A stretch of DNA of 64,000 nucleotides from an uncultured Kushneria sp. (GCF_947497025.1 NZ_CANMFC010000005.1:124001-188000), one strand, 5' to 3'; shown: positions 27,068-36,384, counted from the first letter of the stretch. The notes: generated from the letters alone by a model not told the origin. Program-made: numbers and translations.

Positions 27068-28525
27068 ATGCTGCCAGAACCGCACGACTTCAATGAAAGG
27101 CGCCTGCCCGGCTGGCAGGGCGCGCGAGGGGCCTGCCCGTCGCTGGCCACGCCCATGGAGACCGGGGATGGCTGGCTGGCGCGCCTGCCGCCGTTGATGG
27201 CACCGCTTGAAGGAGACGATGTCATCACGCTGTGCGAGGCGGCCGAGCGCTTTGGCAATGGGCTGATCGAGGTCACGCGGCGCGGCAATCTGCAGCTGCG
27301 CGGTCTGGCCGAAGGCGGCCACCGTGAGCTTGCCGATTACCTCACCCGGCGGCTGTCGCGCCACTGGCTGGAAAGCGGCGCGCCGGCGGTATCGATTGAT
27401 CCGCTGCTGGACGTCGATGAAGCCATTGATGCGCCCACACGACAGCTGGCGCGTCGGCTGCGCGGTCGGATCCTGACCGGTGCGCCGGTAACGCTTGCGC
27501 CCAAGTGCGCCGTGGTGATCGACGCCGGTGGCTGGGCCGGGCTGGCCGGGCTCTCCGGTGATGTCCATGTGCGTCTGGACGGTGCCCGCGGCGGGTGGAT
27601 CGGCCTGGCCGGTGATCACGGCAGCGCCACCTGGCTGGGCTGGATGGTGGCGTCCAAGCTGGCCAGTGCCGTGCTGGGACTTTTAAGCCAGATCGACATG
27701 CTCGGCCCCAGAGCCCGTGCGCATCATCTGCTGGCCGAGGTGTCGGTCTATGCGCTTTATGATCTTCTGGGCTGTCGCCCCGGCGCGCCGCCACCGCGCA
27801 GCGGTCTGTATCAGGGGCCGGATGCCGGCGCCCGACGCCAGCGTGACGTGCTGGATGTGGTCTGGCCGTTCGGACAGATGCCGGCGCTGGCGCTGCTGCG
27901 CTTTACGCGTCAGGCCATGAGTCTGGGGGTGCTGAGCTTTGCCGCCGCGCCCGGGCGGCACTGGCGGCTTCTATGCCAGGAGCATGCCGATATCCGGGCG
28001 GTTATCCGGGCCGCGCGCGAGGCCGGTCTGATCGTGGCAGACGATGATGCCCGTCTGGCCATCGTGGCCTGTACCGGCGCACCGGGCTGCGCCAGCGCTT
28101 TCATGAGCACTCATCAGACGGCCCGCGCCCTGAGCGAGCGCTGGTCGACGCTCTTTGATGGTTCGGTCCGACTGCACCTGTCCGGCTGCGCCAAGGGTTG
28201 CGCCAGCCTGGATCAGGCCACGTTCACGCTGGTCGGGATGGCCCGCGGCATCGGCCTGGTGTTTCAGGGCAATCCGCGCGGGGTGCCCCGGCTGGTGGCC
28301 GAGGACACCGCATCGCTGGTGGCGGCGTTTGAATACCTCGCCCGGGCGCTGGCCCGGGAGGGTCATGCGCTGCCGCTGGAGGAGGCGGCCCTGACCCGGG
28401 TGGGCGAGGAGCGCCTCGTGGCACTGCTGCGCACGGGCAGCAGTGGTAATGGCAACGACGGTAATGGCAACGACGGTAATGGCGGCAGTGGTAATGACGA
28501 CAGTCGTCATGGCGGCGGCGTGTAA
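27068..28525 (+). CDS. cobG: Precorrin-3B synthase CobG
   Basis: CobG is the oxygen-dependent monooxygenase that prepares precorrin-3A for ring contraction, marking the aerobic cobalamin pathway. The 485-residue protein is related to nitrite/sulfite reductases. It has a cysteine pattern C335-x5-C341 and C374-x3-C378 for the iron-sulfur/heme centre. The last ~20 residues are a Gly/Asn/Asp repeat, encoded by a short tandem DNA repeat near 28440-28490, that is not part of the family. No clear ribosome site precedes the ATG. Confidence 0.9.
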   Translation: MLPEPHDFNERRLPGWQGARGACPSLATPMETGDGWLARLPPLMAPLEGDDVITLCEAAERFGNGLIEVTRRGNLQLRGLAEGGHRELADYLTRRLSRHWLESGAPAVSIDPLLDVDEAIDAPTRQLARRLRGRILTGAPVTLAPKCAVVIDAGGWAGLAGLSGDVHVRLDGARGGWIGLAGDHGSATWLGWMVASKLASAVLGLLSQIDMLGPRARAHHLLAEVSVYALYDLLGCRPGAPPPRSGLYQGPDAGARRQRDVLDVVWPFGQMPALALLRFTRQAMSLGVLSFAAAPGRHWRLLCQEHADIRAVIRAAREAGLIVADDDARLAIVACTGAPGCASAFMSTHQTARALSERWSTLFDGSVRLHLSGCAKGCASLDQATFTLVGMARGIGLVFQGNPRGVPRLVAEDTASLVAAFEYLARALAREGHALPLEEAALTRVGEERLVALLRTGSSGNGNDGNGNDGNGGSGNDDSRHGGGV

Positions 28526-28603
28526 GGGCGGACGCTGAGGCGGCGCCAGGGTAGAATGGCGCGCCTGACCGCCCTGACACCCATCCTGAAGACGAGGGAA
28601 CCC

Positions 28604-29275
28604 ATGACCGATCGCCATGGCACCCATGACGCACCTGCCAAACGTTCCCTGCATGAGTACGAACATGATGGGCAGGCCATCTATCGTCAGTCGTTTGCCA
28701 TTATTCGCTCGGAGGCGGATCTGGTGCGCTTTTCGCCGCTTGAAGCCGAGGTGGCCGTGCGCATGATTCACGCCTGCGGTGTGGTGGCGCTGGCCGAGCA
28801 GATTGTTTTTGGCGGTGGCGATATTGTCCGGGCGCGTGAGGCGATTTTTCAGGGTGCCCCGATCCTGTGCGACGCTGGCATGGTCGAGCGGGGCGTCACC
28901 CGTGCCCGGCTGCCGGCCGACAACGACGTGGTCTGCACCCTGCATGATGCGCGCACGCCGGCGCTGGCGGCACGGATCGGCAACACCCGCACGGCGGCGG
29001 CCATCGAGCTCTGGGGCGATCAGCTTGAGGGTGGGGTAGTCGTCATCGGCAACGCGCCGACGGCGCTCTTTCATCTGCTGGATCTGCTCCATCAGGGCGC
29101 GCCGCGCCCGGCCGCCATCATCGGGGTGCCGGTGGGCTTTGTGGGCGCGGTAGAGTCCAAGCAGGCCCTGATTGATGCCGGGCTCGACATTCCCTTCATT
29201 ACGGTGCGCGGACGCATGGGCGGCAGCGCCATTGCCTCGGCCACCATCAATGCGCTGGCAAGCGACCGACTCTGA
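28604..29275 (+). CDS. cobH: Precorrin-8X methylmutase CobH
   Basis: CobH moves the C11 methyl group to C12, producing hydrogenobyrinic acid. The protein of about 223 residues contains AEVAVRMIHACGV with the catalytic histidine, and FGGGDIVRAREAI. It also has LPADNDVVC, IGNAPTALFHLL and the C-terminal PVGFVGAVESK segment. ATG 28604 (GAGGGA upstream) is preferred over an open frame from 28556. Its stop overlaps the cobI start (TGATG). Confidence 0.93.
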   Translation: MTDRHGTHDAPAKRSLHEYEHDGQAIYRQSFAIIRSEADLVRFSPLEAEVAVRMIHACGVVALAEQIVFGGGDIVRAREAIFQGAPILCDAGMVERGVTRARLPADNDVVCTLHDARTPALAARIGNTRTAAAIELWGDQLEGGVVVIGNAPTALFHLLDLLHQGAPRPAAIIGVPVGFVGAVESKQALIDAGLDIPFITVRGRMGGSAIASATINALASDRL

Positions 29276-30084
29276 TGCGATCAACTCCCGAATTCTCCGC
29301 GTCTTCCGGCGGCCAGCCGCTCGCCTCCGGGCGTCTTTATGGCGTGGGCACCGGCCCCGGTGACCCGGAGCTTTTGACCCTCAAGGCCGCCCGGGTGCTG
29401 GCTGAGGCCGATGTGGTGGCCTGGTTTGCCAAGGCCGGCAATCAAAGCAACGCCCGCCGCGTCATCAGTGAGCATCTGCGTCCCGATCAGCCGGAGCTGG
29501 CGCTGTATTATCCGGTGACCACCGAGCTGCATCGCCATTCCAGCGGCTATCGCGACGCCATCGCCGAATTTTATAAAGAGAGCGCCGAGCGGTTGGCGGC
29601 AGAGCTTTCCGCCGGGCGCAGCGTGGCCGTGCTGTCGGAAGGCGATCCGCTCTTTTTCGGCTCCTGGATGCATCTGCATGTGCGCCTGCGGGACCGGTTC
29701 GAGGTCGAGGTAATTCCGGGTGTCACCGGCATGGCCGGCGGCTGGTCGAGCGCCGGCGTGCCGATCTGTCAGGGTGATGATGTGTTGACCATCCTGCCGG
29801 GCACGCTTGCGGAAGATGCCCTGGTGGATCGCCTGTCACGCTGCGAGGCGGCCGTGATCATGAAGGTCGGGCGCAACCTGCCGCGCATTCGCGCCGCGCT
29901 GGCCCGGGTGGGGCTATTGGAGCGCGCGCTGTATGTCGAGCGCGCCACCATGGCGGGTGAGCAGATCATGAAGCTCATCGAGCGCGATGACCGCCCGGCC
30001 CCGTATTTTTCAATCGTGCTGATTCCCGGCTGGGCCGAGTGTACCCACCCGGTGACACTGGACGCGCTGGCGGTGCGCTCATGA
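29275..30084 (+). CDS. cobI: Precorrin-2 C20-methyltransferase CobI
   Basis: This is a SAM-dependent class III methyltransferase of 269 residues that methylates precorrin-2 at C20. It has the N-terminal GVGTGPGDPELLTLKA loop, LSEGDPLFFGSWMHL, and the EVIPGVTGMAGG segment. The C-terminal VERATMAGEQI is also typical of tetrapyrrole methylases. It is coupled to cobH and overlaps cobJ by ATGA. The ~17 residues before RLYGVGTGPG are a poorly conserved tail, so the start is supported mainly by the overlap. Confidence 0.92.
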   Translation: MRSTPEFSASSGGQPLASGRLYGVGTGPGDPELLTLKAARVLAEADVVAWFAKAGNQSNARRVISEHLRPDQPELALYYPVTTELHRHSSGYRDAIAEFYKESAERLAAELSAGRSVAVLSEGDPLFFGSWMHLHVRLRDRFEVEVIPGVTGMAGGWSSAGVPICQGDDVLTILPGTLAEDALVDRLSRCEAAVIMKVGRNLPRIRAALARVGLLERALYVERATMAGEQIMKLIERDDRPAPYFSIVLIPGWAECTHPVTLDALAVRS

Positions 30085-30866
30085 GGGGTCGGCTGATCGT
30101 GATCGGGCTGGGGCCGGGCGAGGCCGCCTGCATGACGGCGCAGGCGGTCAAGGCGCTGGCCCGCGCCGACTGGTTTTACGGCTATGGGCCCTACGTGGAT
30201 CGGGTGATGGCCCATGATGATCCACGCCGCGTGGTGTCGGACAACCGCGAGGAGGGCGCACGTGCCCGCGAGGCGCTGGCACTGGCGGCCCGTGGTGAAT
30301 GCGTGGCGATGCTTTCCGGCGGTGATCCTGGCGTGTTTGCCATGGCCTCGGCCGTGTGTGAACAGATCGAACGCGGTCCCGAGGCCTGGCGCGCCCTGAC
30401 GCTCGAGATTGTCCCCGGGGTGAGTGCCATGCTGGCGGCCGCGGCCGCCTGTGGCGCGCCGCTGGGCCATGATTTTGCCGCCATCTCGCTGTCCGACAAC
30501 CTCAAGCCCTGGGCGCTGATCGAGCGGCGGCTGCTGGCCTGTGCCGGTGCCGGCCTTGTCATGGCCTTTTACAATCCGATCTCGAAGGCGCGCCCCTGGC
30601 AGCTGGGCGTGGCGCTTGAGCGACTACGCGAGGTGCTCGCGCCCGAGACGCTGGTGATTTTCGCCCGCGCTGCCGGTCGTCCGGAAGAGCAGATCAATAC
30701 CACGACCCTGGGTCGGGCCCGCGCCGAGCAGGCCGATATGGCAACGCTTGTGATCATCGGCAGCGAGGAGACTCGCGAGGTCACAAGGCCGGGGCAGGCG
30801 TCACTGATCTATACGCCGCGTTTTGCGCCCGGCTTCGACCCCGAGCCTGACGACTCAGCACGCTGA
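30081..30866 (+). CDS. cobJ: Precorrin-3B C17-methyltransferase CobJ
   Basis: CobJ methylates C17 and drives ring contraction of precorrin-3B. The protein of 261 residues has the methylase glycine loop VIGLGPGEAACMTAQA, YGPYVDRV and LSGGDPGVFAMA. VPGVSAMLAAAAACGAPLGH, DFAAISLSDNL, AFYNPISKARPWQ and VIFARAAGRPEEQ complete the family pattern. The start at 30081 overlaps the cobI stop (ATGA). Its 3' end overlaps the convergent cobK gene by 12 bp. Confidence 0.93.
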   Translation: MRGRLIVIGLGPGEAACMTAQAVKALARADWFYGYGPYVDRVMAHDDPRRVVSDNREEGARAREALALAARGECVAMLSGGDPGVFAMASAVCEQIERGPEAWRALTLEIVPGVSAMLAAAAACGAPLGHDFAAISLSDNLKPWALIERRLLACAGAGLVMAFYNPISKARPWQLGVALERLREVLAPETLVIFARAAGRPEEQINTTTLGRARAEQADMATLVIIGSEETREVTRPGQASLIYTPRFAPGFDPEPDDSAR

Positions 30867-31628
30867 GAGCCAGTCGAGCAGCCGCGCCATACTGTCATCC
30901 TCGACCCCTTCTACGGTGGGGGTGTCCGGCATGGCGGGCCGGCGCATCATGATGACGTCAATGCCCTGTTCCCGTGCGGCCACCAGCTTGGGTCGGGTGG
31001 CCTCGCCACCGCTGTGCTTGGTCACCAGCACGTCGATGGCGTGTTCCCGCAGCAGACGTCGCTCCTGTTCCAGCGTAAAGGGGCCACGCGCGATCAAGTT
31101 ATCCACATGGGGCAGCGCCAGCGGCGGGTCGATGGGATCAATGCTGCGAATCACGTAATGATGGTGAGGCGCGGCTTCAAAATGTGCGGCCTGCTGTCGG
31201 CCGAAGGTGAGCAGCACCCGACGGGGTGTCTCGCCCAGCAGGGCCATCGCCTGCTGCGGGGTGTCGCATTCCAGCCAGCGGTCGCCCTTCTGGCGCTGCC
31301 AGCCGGGGCGGGTGACGCGCACAATGGGCAGCCCAAGATGCGCTGCCGCGTGCTGGGCGTGGTGCGCCATTTGCGCTGCGAAGGGGTGGGTGGCCACGAT
31401 CACGGCATCGATACGATGGTCCTCAAGCCAGTGCACCAGCCCGGTCACACCGCCAAATCCGCCGCTGCGGGTGGTCACGCCATTGTCGATGGGCATGCGG
31501 GTGCGTCCGGCCAGTGACAGGGTGACCGAGACCGCGGGTTCGCCGGCCAGTCGCGCGGCAATCCGGCGGGCTTCCAGCGTACCGCCCAGCAGCAGGAGGC
31601 GTTTATGATGAGAAGAGGTTGCAGACAT
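30855..31628 (-). CDS. cobK: Precorrin-6A reductase CobK
   Basis: CobK reduces precorrin-6A with NADPH. The 257-residue protein has the LLLLGGTLEARRIAARL nucleotide-binding start, DAVIVATHPFAAQM, LLTFGRQQAAHF and LVTKHSGGEATRPKL. This is the arrangement of the CbiJ/CobK family. It is the only gene of the cluster on the minus strand, ends inside cobJ, and is divergent from cobL across 112 bp. Confidence 0.92.
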   Translation of the reverse strand: MSATSSHHKRLLLLGGTLEARRIAARLAGEPAVSVTLSLAGRTRMPIDNGVTTRSGGFGGVTGLVHWLEDHRIDAVIVATHPFAAQMAHHAQHAAAHLGLPIVRVTRPGWQRQKGDRWLECDTPQQAMALLGETPRRVLLTFGRQQAAHFEAAPHHHYVIRSIDPIDPPLALPHVDNLIARGPFTLEQERRLLREHAIDVLVTKHSGGEATRPKLVAAREQGIDVIMMRRPAMPDTPTVEGVEDDSMARLLDWLSAC

Positions 31629-31740
31629 GGCCGGTCAACGTCGTGATCCGTTCAGTAATGATGGAAACGCAAAAAGCCCCGGTCATCGTACACCCAATGG
31701 GTATGCCGGCAGGGCACGCAATATAACAGGAGAGTGATGC
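31629..31740. promoter_or_regulatory. Divergent cobK/cobL promoter region
   Basis: This 112-bp gap must hold promoters for both genes. An 11-bp palindrome ACCCAATGGGT lies inside it, and AGGAGAG before cobL is its ribosome site. I see no cobalamin riboswitch features (no B12 box), and the space is too short for one. Confidence 0.35.
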
Positions 31741-33030
31741 ATGAGCCTCAGTGATGCCCCCTTTGACGCGCCAGCGGCAGGCGATGGCAACCTTCACGGT
31801 GCCTGGCTTTCCATCGTCGGCATTCAGGAGTCCGGCCCCGAGGAGCTGTGTGAAAAGGCGCGCGAAGCGATCAGTCGGGCTTCGGTGGTCTTTGGCGGCA
31901 CCCGGCATCTGGCGCTGACCGCCACGCTGATTCACGGCACGCCGATCGCCTGGCCTTCGCCGCTGAGCGCAGGCATCGATCAACTGCTGGCGCTGCGCGG
32001 ACAGCCGGTGTGCGTGCTGGCTTCGGGCGATCCCTTTCACTATGGCATCGGCTCGACCCTGTCGGAATACGTGCCGGCCAGCGAAATGGTGGTATTCCCG
32101 GCACCGTCGGCCTTTTCGCTGGCCTGTGCCCGCCTGGGCTGGCCACTGCAGAAAAGCCGGCTGCTGTCGCTGCACGGGCGGGCCATGAGCCGTCTCAATG
32201 GCCATCTGCATCACGGCGTTCGCATCGTGGCGCTCACCAGCGATGGCGCGGCGCCTGCCCTGATGGCCAGCATGCTCACCGAGCGCAACATGGGCGACAG
32301 CCGCATGACCGTGCTTGAAGCGCTGGGCGGACCGCGCGAGACCATCCAGAGCTTTACGGCACAGGCACTGGCGCGCGAGTCACGCGAGTTCGACGCGCTC
32401 AACGTGGTGGCACTCGAGATTGTGCAGCAGGGCGACGCGGCGGTGGCCGGTCTGGCCCCCGGACGCAGTGATGTGCTCTTTGAACATGATGGCCAGATTA
32501 CCCGACGCGACATTCGCGCCATGACGCTGGCCCGGCTGTCGCCGCGCCCGGGTGAGCGGCTGTGGGACATCGGTGCCGGCTCCGGCTCAATCAGCATCGA
32601 GTGGCTTCTGCTGGATGACTCGCTGGAGGCCGTGGCCATCGAGCGCGACGAGACGCGCTGTCAGCGTATTCGTCGCAATGCCGAGACGCTGGGTGTGCCG
32701 CGCCTGGAGATTGTGCCGGGCCAGGCGCCCGAAGCGCTCGAGGGTCTTGCCACCCCACAGGCCATTTTCGTGGGCGGCGGCGTCAGCAACATGGCGCTGA
32801 TGGCGCGCTGCTTTGATGCGCTGGCCCCCGGCGGGCGGCTGGTCGCCAATGCGGTCACGCTGGAAAGCGAGCTGGCGCTGGGTGAGTGCCACCGGCTGCT
32901 GGGCGGTGAACTGATGCGCCTGAGCCTTGAGCAGACCGCGCCGCTGGGCAGCATGATCGGCTGGACGCCGGCACGCACCATCACCCAGTGGGTCTGGATC
33001 AAACCGATGGACTTTCAGGGGGGCTCATGA
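31741..33030 (+). CDS. cobL: Precorrin-6B C5,15-methyltransferase CobL (CbiE-CbiT fusion)
   Basis: CobL methylates C5 and C15 and decarboxylates the acetate side chain. The 429-residue protein is the usual fusion. The CbiE-like tetrapyrrole methylase half is residues ~20-215, with LASGDPFHYGIGSTL. The CbiT-like Rossmann methyltransferase half is ~235-429, with WDIGAGSGSISIEW and FVGGGVSNMALM. AGGAGAG lies six bases before the ATG. It is coupled to cobM by an ATGA overlap. Confidence 0.94.
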   Translation: MSLSDAPFDAPAAGDGNLHGAWLSIVGIQESGPEELCEKAREAISRASVVFGGTRHLALTATLIHGTPIAWPSPLSAGIDQLLALRGQPVCVLASGDPFHYGIGSTLSEYVPASEMVVFPAPSAFSLACARLGWPLQKSRLLSLHGRAMSRLNGHLHHGVRIVALTSDGAAPALMASMLTERNMGDSRMTVLEALGGPRETIQSFTAQALARESREFDALNVVALEIVQQGDAAVAGLAPGRSDVLFEHDGQITRRDIRAMTLARLSPRPGERLWDIGAGSGSISIEWLLLDDSLEAVAIERDETRCQRIRRNAETLGVPRLEIVPGQAPEALEGLATPQAIFVGGGVSNMALMARCFDALAPGGRLVANAVTLESELALGECHRLLGGELMRLSLEQTAPLGSMIGWTPARTITQWVWIKPMDFQGGS

Positions 33031-33818
33031 CGGTCCATTTCATTGGCGCAGGCCCGGGTGCTGCCGATCTGATCACCGTGCGCGGCCAGCGTCTGCTCTC
33101 GCAGTGCCCGGTCTGTCTCTATGCCGGCTCGACGGTGGCCACCGAGCTGCTGGAATACTGTCCGCCCGGGGCGCGCCTGATCAATACCGCGGCGCTGGAT
33201 CTTGAGGCCATTGAGCGGGAGTATGTGCGGGCGCATCAGAACAATGAGGCGGTGGCCCGGCTGCATTCGGGCGATCTCTCCGTCTACAGCGCGCTGGCCG
33301 AGCAGCTCCGGCGACTGAAACAGCGCGGCATTGACTACACCCTGACGCCCGGCGTGCCGGCCTTTTCCGCCGCCGCCGCCCTGATCGAGCGTGAACTGAC
33401 GGTGCCGGAGGTGGCCCAGAGCGTGGTGCTGACCCGGCTGTCCGGACGAGCGTCCAGAATGCCCGAGCGCGAACAGCTCGAGCGCTTTGCCGACACCGGT
33501 GCGACGCTGGCCATTCATCTGGCGATCCATCGCCTGGAAGAGATCGTCACGCGGCTGACGCCCTTTTACGGCGCGAACTGCCCGGTGGCGGTGGTGTACC
33601 GTGCCAGCTGGCCGGAAGAGCGCATGATTCAGGGCGTGCTGGGCGATATGGTTGAGCGTCTAGTGGCGGATCCGATCGAGCGCAGTGCACTGATTCTGGT
33701 CGGGCCAGCGCTGGGGGACAGTGCTTTTCGCGACAGTGCGCTCTATGAAACGGGCTATTGCCGGCGCTTTCGCCACGGTGAGGGCCTCGAGGCACTGACA
33801 CCGTCGGACAAGGGATGA
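33027..33818 (+). CDS. cobM: Precorrin-4 C11-methyltransferase CobM
   Basis: This SAM-dependent methylase of 263 residues acts on precorrin-4 at C11. It has FIGAGPGAADLITVRG, LYAGSTVATELLEYCP and RLHSGDLSVYSALAEQ. TPGVPAFSAAAALIERELT and VYRASWPEERMIQG complete the family signature. Start 33027 overlaps the cobL stop. It is the last cob gene of this block. Confidence 0.94.
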   Translation: MTVHFIGAGPGAADLITVRGQRLLSQCPVCLYAGSTVATELLEYCPPGARLINTAALDLEAIEREYVRAHQNNEAVARLHSGDLSVYSALAEQLRRLKQRGIDYTLTPGVPAFSAAAALIERELTVPEVAQSVVLTRLSGRASRMPEREQLERFADTGATLAIHLAIHRLEEIVTRLTPFYGANCPVAVVYRASWPEERMIQGVLGDMVERLVADPIERSALILVGPALGDSAFRDSALYETGYCRRFRHGEGLEALTPSDKG

Positions 33819-33828
33819 GATAGACGAC

Positions 33829-34368
33829 ATGCAAAATGATCTGCCCGGGCAGGGCGCTGATAGTGAGGCGTTTTACGCCTTTCGGGAACACCGGCTGTCG
33901 TGGGTGGCCTACGGCGACGCCATTCTCAAGGGCGTCGTGGCCATCGCCATCAGCATCGCGCTGATGCTCTCGCCGCGCTGGATCATGATGACGCCCATCA
34001 CGGCGCAGATCCTGTTTTACGCCGGCATTGCCTTTGCGATCTGTGCGCTGGGACTTTCGATCTATCGGCTCTGCTATCTTCGTCGCGTGCGTCTTTACAC
34101 CGATCAGGACGGTGTCTGGTGCTATCGCGGCATTCTGCCCTGGCGGCGTGGCGTTGTGGGGACCAACTGGCGTGATGTGCGCCAGGCCAGCTATGGCACG
34201 GGCTTTGTACGCTGGGCCACAAGGGCCTATCCGATCAACGTCGATAACCGCTTTACCGATACCGACCCGATCCGGCTTGCCCATGTGCACCGCGGTCATG
34301 AGTTCGTCGGTCACGTGAATGCCTGGCGCAACCGGATGCTGCGCCAGGACGGCGAGACGCTGCGGTAG
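33829..34368 (+). CDS. Membrane protein of unknown function
   Basis: The 179-residue protein has two membrane helices (around residues 33-50 and 58-80) followed by a basic, beta-rich soluble part (LYTDQDGVWCYRGILPW onward). That part resembles in outline the bacterial PH-like domains found behind two helices, though I cannot confirm this. It starts 10 bp after cobM and may be cotranscribed with it, but nothing in it points to cobalamin. Confidence 0.65.
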   Translation: MQNDLPGQGADSEAFYAFREHRLSWVAYGDAILKGVVAIAISIALMLSPRWIMMTPITAQILFYAGIAFAICALGLSIYRLCYLRRVRLYTDQDGVWCYRGILPWRRGVVGTNWRDVRQASYGTGFVRWATRAYPINVDNRFTDTDPIRLAHVHRGHEFVGHVNAWRNRMLRQDGETLR

Positions 34369-34391
34369 GGTCGTAAAGAGCTGAGTCGGCC

Positions 34392-35087
34392 TCAGGTCTC
34401 GACAGGTGGGCGGTGCTCCCTGATGACCTCTCGATCGCGAATGCAGTCCTCTTCGTGAGAGGCCTCCCGCCAGGGTTCCTGAATGCCGGCGTTGACCCAG
34501 TCCGACACGGATGGATGCGCCAGCAGCCGATCCACATAGGCCATGGCCTGCTCACCGAGCGTGAGCTGATAGTTGTTGAGCCGCACCGCCACCGGCGCAA
34601 AAAAGGCATCAACGGCGGTAAAGCGATCCCCTGCCAGCCACGGCCCGCCAAAACGCTCGAGGCCATAACACCAGAGCGCCTCGAGACGCTCGAGATCACG
34701 CTTGAGCGCCTCGCTCGGCGTGGTCAGCGCAATGACCAGTCGACAGTTCATCGAACACTCATCGCGCAGGGCGGGAAAGCCCGAGTGCATCTCGGAGGCC
34801 GCGCAGCGAGCAAAGGCGCGCGCCACGGGCTCGTGGGGCCATACGGCGGGGCTTGCCTCGGCAAGGTACTCACAGATGGCCAGCGAATCCCATACCGTCA
34901 GCGGTCCATCCACCAGACACGGCACCTTGCCGGTGGGCGAGAAGGCGTCAAAAGCGGGCTGGCGCGCGCCGTACTCGAACGGCGTCAGCACTTCGTCAAA
35001 GGGAATGTCGAGCGCGTGCATCAGCACCCACGGACGCATCGACCATGACGAATAGTTCTTGTTGGCGATATGAAGACGGTAGCGCAT
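34392..35087 (-). CDS. Glutathione S-transferase family protein
   Basis: The 231-residue protein has an N-terminal thioredoxin-fold GST domain (LHIANKNYSSWSMRPWVLM, then FSPTGKVPCLVDG and VWDSLAICEYLAE). A helical C-terminal domain with FTAVDAFFAPVAVRL follows. The NYSSWSMRPW start is typical of a bacterial GST subgroup with serine in the active-site turn. The substrate is unknown. It follows the Nramp-like gene by 22 bp on the same strand, so the two may share a transcript. Confidence 0.88.
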   Translation of the reverse strand: MRYRLHIANKNYSSWSMRPWVLMHALDIPFDEVLTPFEYGARQPAFDAFSPTGKVPCLVDGPLTVWDSLAICEYLAEASPAVWPHEPVARAFARCAASEMHSGFPALRDECSMNCRLVIALTTPSEALKRDLERLEALWCYGLERFGGPWLAGDRFTAVDAFFAPVAVRLNNYQLTLGEQAMAYVDRLLAHPSVSDWVNAGIQEPWREASHEEDCIRDREVIREHRPPVET

Positions 35088-35109
35088 GACACCTCTTGAA
35101 CATTGGTGG

Positions 35110-36384
35110 TCAGATCACCCCCAGCATACCCAGGAATACCCGCAGCGCCAGCAGGCAGACAATCAGCATGACCGCGCCATAGACCAGGTTCTGTCTGAAT
35201 GTGTTGGACAGCGCGCCCAAAAGCGTTTTCTGATTGCACAGTACCCAGATCGACCCCACGATCGCCGGCAGCAGCAGACCGTTGATCGCCTGCGCGGTCA
35301 GAATCAGCTCAATGGGCGTACTGCCATACAGCGCCACGATCACCACCGGTGCCAGTGCTGCCAGCAGCATGACGCCACGGTTGCGCGAGCTGCGGGCACT
35401 TTCGTTACGCCCGGTGGCCTCGCCCAGCAGCGGCGGCTGCACGGCGATATTGAAAAGCCCCGAGGAGAAGCCGGCCGCCCAGAGCCCCAGCGAGAACAGC
35501 ACCCCGGCGTATTGACCCAGCACCGGCGTAAGCTGGCCGGCCATGTCGGCCGCGCCCGATACACCGGTGCCCAGCGGATGAAGGGCCGCCGCCGAGCACA
35601 GGAGGATGGCGACCATGACCACGCCGGTAATGACCACATTGGTGGTGTGATCAAAGCGTGACAGGGCCAGACGCCTGTCCATCGGTGTGGTGGTGTCGCC
35701 TTCATACTTGCGTTTGATGAAGGCCGACAGCCCCAGCACGGTGTTGGGCGGCAGGGTAGTGGCGATCAGAGCGAGAATCAGCCAGTAGTTGCCCTCGGGG
35801 ATCTGAAAGGAGAACCCGGTGGCTGCCACCTCGCCCGGATCCGGCCCGGCCAGTGCCAGCGTCAGGACAAACGACAGCACGATCAGACCGATGATCACGC
35901 GGTTGATGTTCTCCAGCAGCCGGTACACCCCGACCCAGCACATCAGCAGTGCGGCCAGCGCCAGCAGGCCCACCCAGACCAGGATCGGAATCGACGGCAG
36001 CAGAAAATTGAGCGCCAGGGCGGCGCCGGTGAAATTGCCGGCCTGAAAGGCCACGGCGCCCAAAAGGAGTGCAACGTAGAGCGTAATGGCCCATTTTCGA
36101 CCCATACGCTGGCGAATGCCTTCCATCGCCGACATCCGCGTGGCGAGGGTAAATCGGATCACCGGGCGTTGAAAACAAAAGGCGACCACGGAGGCGGCGA
36201 TCACGGCCCAGAGCAGCGTAAAACCGTATTCGGCCCCGGCGACCGAGAGCGTGGTGATTGAGCCGGGGCCGAGAATGCAGGCAGCGACCATGGCGCCGGG
36301 ACCCAGTGCACGCAGCCGCTCGGCAATCCCCAGTGACGCCGGCGTCCGCGGGGCGGCGCTTTCGTGAGTGGTCATCGTTTTCAT
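35110..36384 (-). CDS. Nramp-related transporter with altered metal site
   Basis: The 424-residue membrane protein has about eleven helices and an overall Nramp-like plan. The canonical TM1 DPGN motif is replaced by LGPGSITT (38-45), and the TM6 MPH motif by TTLPPNTVLG. In characterised Nramp transporters these Asp, Asn, Met and His residues bind Mn2+ or Fe2+, so the substrate here is probably different. The C-terminal half keeps family features such as FSSGLFNIAVQPPLLGEA. The ATG has GAGG six bases upstream. Confidence 0.8.
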   Translation of the reverse strand: MKTMTTHESAAPRTPASLGIAERLRALGPGAMVAACILGPGSITTLSVAGAEYGFTLLWAVIAASVVAFCFQRPVIRFTLATRMSAMEGIRQRMGRKWAITLYVALLLGAVAFQAGNFTGAALALNFLLPSIPILVWVGLLALAALLMCWVGVYRLLENINRVIIGLIVLSFVLTLALAGPDPGEVAATGFSFQIPEGNYWLILALIATTLPPNTVLGLSAFIKRKYEGDTTTPMDRRLALSRFDHTTNVVITGVVMVAILLCSAAALHPLGTGVSGAADMAGQLTPVLGQYAGVLFSLGLWAAGFSSGLFNIAVQPPLLGEATGRNESARSSRNRGVMLLAALAPVVIVALYGSTPIELILTAQAINGLLLPAIVGSIWVLCNQKTLLGALSNTFRQNLVYGAVMLIVCLLALRVFLGMLGVI

